Shown here: piece after piece, positions 42,831-47,371 of the stretch | How positions within the stretch are numbered: the first letter of the stretch is position 1 | Layout: each line of letters opens with the position of its first letter | Source: an uncultured Pseudomonadota bacterium | Lineage (GTDB): Bacteria > Pseudomonadota > Gammaproteobacteria > Burkholderiales > Eutrophovitaceae | NCBI GenBank assembly: GCA_937983055.1 | Contig: CALJLA010000184.1 | Location: 1-47,371 of the forward strand | Reading direction: 5' to 3' | Length of the DNA stretch: 47,371 nt | Position numbers and translations under genes: made by a program | Notes under the pieces: model-generated | Databases searched by the model: none | Told to the model about the DNA's origin: nothing | Seen by the model: the letters and a program-made list of their open reading frames with translations, nothing else

Positions 42831-45041
42831 TCAGTAATTCGGAAAGGGGCTGCGGTCGCTGCGCACGGGTTCATTGCTCTTGGTGTACCCGGGAATATTC
42901 TGCCGCAGGGTCTCCAGCGGATTCAGCCCCAGGCGCGAAAGTCCGGTAAGCTCGAGCTGCAGGAAGAAGGAGGTCGAGTACTCGTTCGTTGCGCTGACGA
43001 ACCGGTGCGCCACCATCCTCACTGCCCAGCAGCCGGCATTGTACTCAAGCCCGGCCAGGCCCTCGATCAGCTGTTTGTCCCGGGTCGAGTAGTTCCAGCG
43101 CGCAAGCCCGCTCCACTTCGTTGAAAGCGGCCACTGCGCGGACCAGTCGACAAGCTCCAGCGCGTTGCGGGTAAAGCGATAGCCGAAATTCATCACCTTG
43201 CCGGCCTCCGGCCTGTAGCGCAGGGTCAGGCTCGAGCGCTCCCACTGGTCCTCGACCATGCTGAACTGCGCGAATGCCTCCGCGCTCCAGTCCGAGGTGA
43301 TCGTTCCGCTGATGCCCCCCAGCACATCCGACCGGTTCGAGGTCCGTGGCGTGAAGTCCGGGCCCAAGGTGACCTCCTGATCGGAAAAATAGAAGCGCTG
43401 CGCCAGCGTGACGCGCAGGTGTTCGCCGCCGTCGTCGGGTCTGATCAGGCGGCTCGAGAGCGCCGCGGTGAGCTGATTGTCGTCGTTGATCCGGTCGCCG
43501 CCGGTGAACTGGTTTTCGGTGAAGATCTGCGCAAGGTTGAAGTCGGCTACCGCGGTGTCGAAGTTCGGAATCCGGTTCTGTTCCCGGAACGGGATATAGA
43601 CGTAGTAGACCCGCGGCTCCAGCGTCTGGGTAAAGCTGTTGCCGAAGAACTGCGCTTCGCGCTCGAATGTGACGGCGCTGTCGATGCTGTAGACCGGCAC
43701 TTCGCGGGTGATCCCCGGGCGGGTGTCTTCGAACGTGTAGCGGGTGTAGTGATAGCCGGCTTTCGGCGTCAGGTAAAAGTACGATGTCTTCCGCGGCAGG
43801 CTGAGGCTCGGGCACAGCGTATCGCGGCGCCCGGTGACCAGGGTCGGATGCTCGAAGTCCACCAGTTCGCCGCGCACGCCAAAGTCCAGGCCGAGGTTGG
43901 TCGGCCGGGTACCGAGCAGCGTGAGCTGGGGCACGCGCTCGTAGGGCGGCACCACGGGCGCCAGCGGATCCTGCAGCGTCTGGAACGTCTGCACCCTGGC
44001 GTTGGCATTCCACCAGCCGCCGTCGTAGCCGAGCAACCCTTCCCGCGGAAGATTCGTCTGCGAGGTGGCGGCTATCTTGTCGCTGAGGTCGGTAAAGTAG
44101 GTGTCGTCGGATACACCCTGCAGATTGAGGGCTCCGGAGAATCCATGACCGAAATCCTGGCGGTGCTGGGCCGAGTAGCCATAACGCGAATCCTGATAGA
44201 GGCGGTCGTCCGGCAGGTACTCGCCCCGGAGCTCGCCCGACAGGCTGGGCTGCAGATAGCGAAATTCGCTGTTCATCAACACCCCGCGCCGGGACAACAC
44301 CCGGGGCGCGATGGTGGCGTCGTAATTGGGCGCAATGTTGAAGTAGTAGGGCAACGTGAACTCGAAGCCGCTTTGCGCCGTCTGCCCTATCGACGGCGGC
44401 AGCAGGCCGCTCTTGCGGCTGCCCGAGAGCGAGAAGTCGAGATACGGGGAGTACAGCAGCGGCAGGCCCTTGAACACGACGGTCGCGTTTCGGGCAACAC
44501 CGAGGTCGCGCGAACGGTCCATGTCGAGGCGCTCCACCTTCAGGTACCAGTCGTCGTCGCCGACCTCGCAGTTGGTGTAGCTCGCGCGCTCGACACGGTA
44601 ACGGTCGCGGCTTTGCGCAATCATCCGCTCCGCCTCTCCATGGGCGTCGAGCTCCAGGAGGTAATAGCGCGGGCGTTCAATGACCCCGGACTCCTCGCGC
44701 ACGTTGTAGACGAGACTGTCTCCCTCAACGACATTGCCCCGCCATTCGAACCGCAGGTTCCCGCGCGCGCTCACTTCCTGGCTGGGAAACGCATAGTAGA
44801 GATGGTCTGCGAAGATGGCGGCGCCGCGCTTGCGCAGTTCGGCGTTGCCGATGGCCTCGAGTTCGCGTTCCTGATGGCCCTGAACCCGGTCTGCCTCGAT
44901 GAACAGCGGCGTGTCTTCGTCGGTGTCGCCGTAGGGTATGAGCTCGCGCTGAAGCTTCAGGCCGAGCTCCTGGCACTGCACCGGTCGAGCGAGCGCAAGC
45001 GCCAGCAACGGGAGCAAGAGGGCAATGCGAAGCGGCGGCAT
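42831..45041 (-). CDS. lptD: LPS-assembly protein LptD
   Basis: LptD inserts lipopolysaccharide into the outer leaflet of the outer membrane with LptE. The start at 45041 gives a signal peptide (MPPLRIALLLPLLALALARP); the longer frame to 45176 is not signal-like. An LptA-like beta-jellyroll domain (about 40-170; LFIEADRVQGHQ, YYAFPSQEVSARGN) precedes a 26-strand-type barrel. Cysteines occur at C23 and further on in YTNCEVGD, DTLCPSLS and YNAGCWAV, fewer than or spaced differently from E. coli's paired 31/173/724/725. The 736-residue length is normal. The lptD-surA-rsmA order is conserved. Confidence 0.95.
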   Translation of the reverse strand: MPPLRIALLLPLLALALARPVQCQELGLKLQRELIPYGDTDEDTPLFIEADRVQGHQERELEAIGNAELRKRGAAIFADHLYYAFPSQEVSARGNLRFEWRGNVVEGDSLVYNVREESGVIERPRYYLLELDAHGEAERMIAQSRDRYRVERASYTNCEVGDDDWYLKVERLDMDRSRDLGVARNATVVFKGLPLLYSPYLDFSLSGSRKSGLLPPSIGQTAQSGFEFTLPYYFNIAPNYDATIAPRVLSRRGVLMNSEFRYLQPSLSGELRGEYLPDDRLYQDSRYGYSAQHRQDFGHGFSGALNLQGVSDDTYFTDLSDKIAATSQTNLPREGLLGYDGGWWNANARVQTFQTLQDPLAPVVPPYERVPQLTLLGTRPTNLGLDFGVRGELVDFEHPTLVTGRRDTLCPSLSLPRKTSYFYLTPKAGYHYTRYTFEDTRPGITREVPVYSIDSAVTFEREAQFFGNSFTQTLEPRVYYVYIPFREQNRIPNFDTAVADFNLAQIFTENQFTGGDRINDDNQLTAALSSRLIRPDDGGEHLRVTLAQRFYFSDQEVTLGPDFTPRTSNRSDVLGGISGTITSDWSAEAFAQFSMVEDQWERSSLTLRYRPEAGKVMNFGYRFTRNALELVDWSAQWPLSTKWSGLARWNYSTRDKQLIEGLAGLEYNAGCWAVRMVAHRFVSATNEYSTSFFLQLELTGLSRLGLNPLETLRQNIPGYTKSNEPVRSDRSPFPNY

Positions 45042-45045
45042 CGAG

Positions 45046-45073
45046 TTACGTGCGCATATCGAGGTGATAGAAT
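45046..45073 (+). promoter_or_regulatory. Candidate sigma-70 promoter for amgK-murU
   Basis: TTACGT (45046-45051), a 16-nt spacer and TAGAAT (45068-45073), inside the 67-bp lptD/amgK divergent region. The -10 is good and the -35 only fair. Confidence 0.4.
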
Positions 45074-45108
45074 CTTGGCGAATCATAACGTCAATCGACG
45101 CAAACTCG

Positions 45109-46104
45109 TTGGATCGCACCGCCTCGCTTCGACGGTGGATAGACCTGCAGCTCGGCGGTCGAGCGTTCGAGCTCACCCCCGCGTCGGCCGACGCCAGCTT
45201 CCGTCGCTATTTCCGAGTCGCCCTGGACGACGGCCATACGCTCATCGCGATGGACGCGCCTCCGCCCCAGGAGGATTGCCGTCCTTTCGTGAAGGTCGCC
45301 CGGCTGATGGCGGCGGCGGGCCTGAACGTCCCCAGCATCGAGGCCGAGGACCTCGAGCGTGGATTTCTTCTGCTCTCCGACCTGGGTTCGCGCACCTATC
45401 TGCAGGCATTGAACGCAGACAACGCCCGCGCCCTGTTCGACGATGCAACTTCCGCCCTGGTGCAGTGGCAGGCGGCCACGCGTGCCGACGTGCTGCCGCC
45501 GTACGACGATGCTTTGTTGCGCCGCGAGCTGGGCCTGTTCCCGGATTGGTACCTGCATCGCCACTGCGGCCTGGTGCTGGATCAACCCCGGCAACAGGCG
45601 CTTTCGCGGCTCTTCGACCTGCTGGTGGCAAGCGCGCTGGCACAGCCGGCGGTGTTCGTGCACCGCGACTTCATGCCGCGCAACCTGATGGTGACGACGC
45701 CCAACCCCGGCGTGCTTGATTTCCAGGATGCTGTCGTCGGTCCGATCAGTTACGACGTGGTATCGCTGTTCCGGGATGCCTTCGTCAGCTGGGACGAAGC
45801 GCAGGTGCTGGACTGGACAATCCGGTACTGGGAGAAAGCCCGCGCCGCTGGCCTGCCAGTGAGGGTGGATTTCGGGGAGTTCTGGCGCGAGTTCGAATGG
45901 ATGGGCCTGCAGCGCCACCTGAAGGTGCTGGGCATCTTCGCCCGCATCCGGTATCGCGACGGCAAACCCGCCTACCTGGAAGATGCCCCGCGGTTCCTCC
46001 GTTACGCGCGCGCGGTGGCTGAGCGGTACCCCGCTCTCGCGCCGCTGCTCGCGCTGCTGGACGAACTCGAGGCGCGCGCCCCGCAGACCGGTTACACCTT
46101 CTGA
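45109..46104 (+). CDS. amgK: N-acetylmuramate/N-acetylglucosamine kinase (AmgK)
   Basis: AmgK phosphorylates the anomeric carbon of MurNAc and GlcNAc in a peptidoglycan-recycling route that bypasses de novo synthesis. The aminoglycoside-phosphotransferase-fold protein has FRRYFRVAL near the N-terminus, the catalytic loop HRDFMPRNLM, and the metal-binding LDFQDAVVGP. The start is taken at TTG 45109 (331 residues, close to family length); there is no in-frame ATG near it, and the ATG at 45025 lies across the lptD start. It is directly upstream of murU, its functional partner, which strongly supports the assignment. Confidence 0.9.
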   Translation: MDRTASLRRWIDLQLGGRAFELTPASADASFRRYFRVALDDGHTLIAMDAPPPQEDCRPFVKVARLMAAAGLNVPSIEAEDLERGFLLLSDLGSRTYLQALNADNARALFDDATSALVQWQAATRADVLPPYDDALLRRELGLFPDWYLHRHCGLVLDQPRQQALSRLFDLLVASALAQPAVFVHRDFMPRNLMVTTPNPGVLDFQDAVVGPISYDVVSLFRDAFVSWDEAQVLDWTIRYWEKARAAGLPVRVDFGEFWREFEWMGLQRHLKVLGIFARIRYRDGKPAYLEDAPRFLRYARAVAERYPALAPLLALLDELEARAPQTGYTF

Positions 46105-46106
46105 TC

Positions 46107-46811
46107 GTGCGCGACGCCGGTACGGTCGCCATGATCCTGGCCGCAGGGCGCGGCGAGCGCATGCGGCCGCTCACCGATCACACGCCGAAACCGCTGCTCA
46201 AGGTGGGCGGCAAACCGCTGATCTTCTGGCACCTTGACAACCTCTCCCGTGCCGGATTCCGGCGTGTTGTCATCAATCACGCCCATCTCGGCGGGCAAAT
46301 CGAGGCGGCGGTGGGTGACGGCGGCCGCTGGAACCTCGAGGTGGCCTATTCGCCCGAGACGCTCGCGCTGGAGACTGCAGGGGGTATCGCCAACGCACTG
46401 CACCTGATCGATGCCGAAGCGTTTCCGGTGGTCAATGCGGACGTGCTGACTGATTACGATTACCGGGCGCTGAAGGCACAGGCCGATCTGCTGGCGCACG
46501 CCCCGGATACGCTCGCGCATCTGGTGCTGGTCGACAATCCGGCTCACCATCCGGACGGTGACTTCTTTCTCGCCGGACGCCGGATTGCCGGCGAGGGCCA
46601 GGCGCGGCTTACTTTCAGCGGGCTGGGGGTATACCGCCAGGCGCTGTTCGACGCGGTCAAGCCGGGCGCGCGACACGCATTGGCGCCCCTGCTGCGCGCC
46701 GCAATCGCACAGGGCTGCGTCAGCGGCGAACATCACCGTGGCCGCTGGTTCGATATCGGCACTCCGCAGCGTCTGCGCGAGGCCGACTGCCTGCTGACCG
46801 GAAAAGCCTGA
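46107..46811 (+). CDS. murU: N-acetylmuramate alpha-1-phosphate uridylyltransferase (MurU)
   Basis: MurU turns MurNAc-1-phosphate, the AmgK product, into UDP-MurNAc. The 234-residue protein has the sugar-nucleotidyltransferase signature LAAGRGERMRPLTDHTPKPL, the Lys of KPLLKVGGKP, the metal-binding Asp in VVNADVLTDY and the C-terminal GRWFDIGTPQRL. A GTG at 46107 is the likely start, two bases after amgK; ATG 46131 (MILAAG) is also possible. The amgK-murU pair lies divergent from lptD-surA. Confidence 0.92.
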   Translation: MRDAGTVAMILAAGRGERMRPLTDHTPKPLLKVGGKPLIFWHLDNLSRAGFRRVVINHAHLGGQIEAAVGDGGRWNLEVAYSPETLALETAGGIANALHLIDAEAFPVVNADVLTDYDYRALKAQADLLAHAPDTLAHLVLVDNPAHHPDGDFFLAGRRIAGEGQARLTFSGLGVYRQALFDAVKPGARHALAPLLRAAIAQGCVSGEHHRGRWFDIGTPQRLREADCLLTGKA

Positions 46812-47009
46812 CGGCTCGCGCCTCCGATGGCGCCCGTCGGTCGCAGGTCCAAACCGCGCCAGCTGCGCAACCCCCCGGTCCGGCCGCAGGGTCTGGGAGA
46901 GGGCGCGGCTCGACCCGGGGCGCGCCGGCGCGCGCCCTCGGACGCGAAATCGACACGCGAATATCCGGGCGCCCTGCTGCGCCCCAACCGGGGCGGACCA
47001 GCCACGCCC

Positions 47010-47015
47010 TATAAT
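47010..47015 (+). promoter_or_regulatory. Candidate -10 box for pepP in a 233-bp gap
   Basis: A perfect TATAAT 29 nt before the ATG at 47045. No good -35 is visible. The rest of the gap 46812-47044 is very GC-rich with several overlapping GGCGCGCC-type palindromes and no convincing ORF, terminator or RNA. Confidence 0.45.
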
Positions 47016-47044
47016 CTTTCGACGCTACAGTTGCAGGAACCAAG

Positions 47045-47371
47045 ATGAACGGAGTTCAAGTCGGGCGCCGCACGCGTCTTGCCGAGGCGATGCGCGCTGG
47101 TGTCGCCGTGCTCAGCACCGCGCCGGAGCGCATTCGCAACCGCGACGCCCATTACCCCTATCGGTTCGACAGCTATTTCTACTACCTCACGGGATTTCCC
47201 GAACCGGAGGCGGTGCTGGTCGTGGTGGCCGGCAAACCGCCGCGCAGCCTGCTGTTCTGTCGTGAGAAAAACCCCGAGCGCGAGATCTGGGACGGATTGA
47301 GGGACGGGCCCGAGCGTGCGCCGGGAACGGTCAAGCGCGATGAAGCGAATCCACTCGGCAGGCGCGGAGAC
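47045..47371 (+). CDS. pepP: Xaa-Pro aminopeptidase P-like, N-terminal part (cut by window edge)
   Basis: The first 109 codons of an AMP_N-domain protein are visible: RRTRLAEAMRAGVAVLSTAP, RNRDAHYPYRFDSYFYYLTG and FPEPEAVLVVVAGK match the proteobacterial PepP N-terminal domain. The metal-binding catalytic domain lies beyond the edge. PepP commonly follows amgK-murU in betaproteobacteria. Residues 93-97 (GPERAPGTVKR in context) depart from the usual GxxGAREx(F) pattern; see findings. Confidence 0.85.
   Translation, partial: MNGVQVGRRTRLAEAMRAGVAVLSTAPERIRNRDAHYPYRFDSYFYYLTGFPEPEAVLVVVAGKPPRSLLFCREKNPEREIWDGLRDGPERAPGTVKRDEANPLGRRGD

Noticed and set aside
43419..45719. 766-codon open frame antisense to lptD on the + strand
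   Set aside because: It is a shadow frame in high-GC DNA. The translation has no recognisable domain and the lptD frame is clearly real.
46851..46945. GC-rich palindromes (GGCGCGCC type) as a structured RNA or terminator
   Set aside because: Such strings are expected by chance at this GC content; there is no T-run and no defined stem-loop set.
1..47371. Mobile element, defence island or CRISPR array
   Set aside because: All genes are core housekeeping with uniform high GC; no transposase, integrase, direct-repeat array or attachment site was seen.

Overview
The window is a gene-dense, high-GC chromosomal segment that looks betaproteobacterial. Three gene runs point that way: pilMNOPQ-aroK-aroB-dgt-gltB-gltD-hemE-priA-argS-SPOR-dsbA, amgK-murU-pepP next to lptD-surA-rsmA-gloA, and engB-cytochrome c4 beside hemB. 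The genus cannot be named from the sequence. I see no insertion sequence, prophage, CRISPR array, rRNA or tRNA. The content is core housekeeping, so the unusual signals are in short intergenic stretches, start and stop codons, and a few active-site residues.

Layout. 1-392 (-): partial unrecognised gene with a clear promoter. 590-4753 (+): bioA, a beta-CASP metallo-beta-lactamase and dacB, overlapping or nearly so. 4811-9368 (+): glmU and glmS (UDP-GlcNAc supply), an exported TPR protein and a HAD hydrolase. 9375-17400 (-): SDR, two tandem DsbA-type oxidoreductases, SPOR protein, argS, priA, hemE. 17459-23579 (-): gltD and gltB (glutamate synthase). 23744-31580 (-): dgt, aroB, aroK and the type IV pilus operon pilMNOPQ. 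31739-34680 (+): PBP1a (mrcA), divergent from pilM, and a nucleotidyltransferase-like protein. 34677-36552 (-): hemB and engB, with a candidate small RNA between them on the + strand. 36580-37185 (+): cytochrome c4. 37182-39948 (-): hemL, thiE, thiD. 40010-40600 (+): rubredoxin and glyoxalase I. 40625-45041 (-): rsmA, surA, lptD. 45109-47371 (+): amgK, murU and the 5' part of a pepP-like gene.

Themes. Cell-envelope work dominates: GlmS/GlmU make UDP-GlcNAc; PBP1a and DacB build and trim peptidoglycan; AmgK and MurU recycle MurNAc; SurA and LptD assemble the outer membrane; DsbA proteins fold exported proteins; PilMNOPQ build the pilus machine. Three haem genes (hemE, hemB, hemL) and a dihaem cytochrome c4 also occur within 22 kb.

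Best new signal. Between hemB and engB (about 35750-35887, +) there is a sigma-E-like promoter (GGAACTT-N17-TCTTA), a hairpin showing a C/U-rich anti-Shine-Dalgarno loop, a second hairpin, and a strong rho-independent terminator that runs into the 3' end of engB. Spot 42 in E. coli and ErsA in Pseudomonas lie in the same position beside engB, so this is a good candidate for an undescribed envelope-stress small RNA. Other points: a probable CTG start for rsmA, two DnaA-box matches upstream of priA, convergent gene pairs whose stop codons share CTAG or TTAA, and a Cys-to-Ala change at the presumed catalytic site of ThiD.
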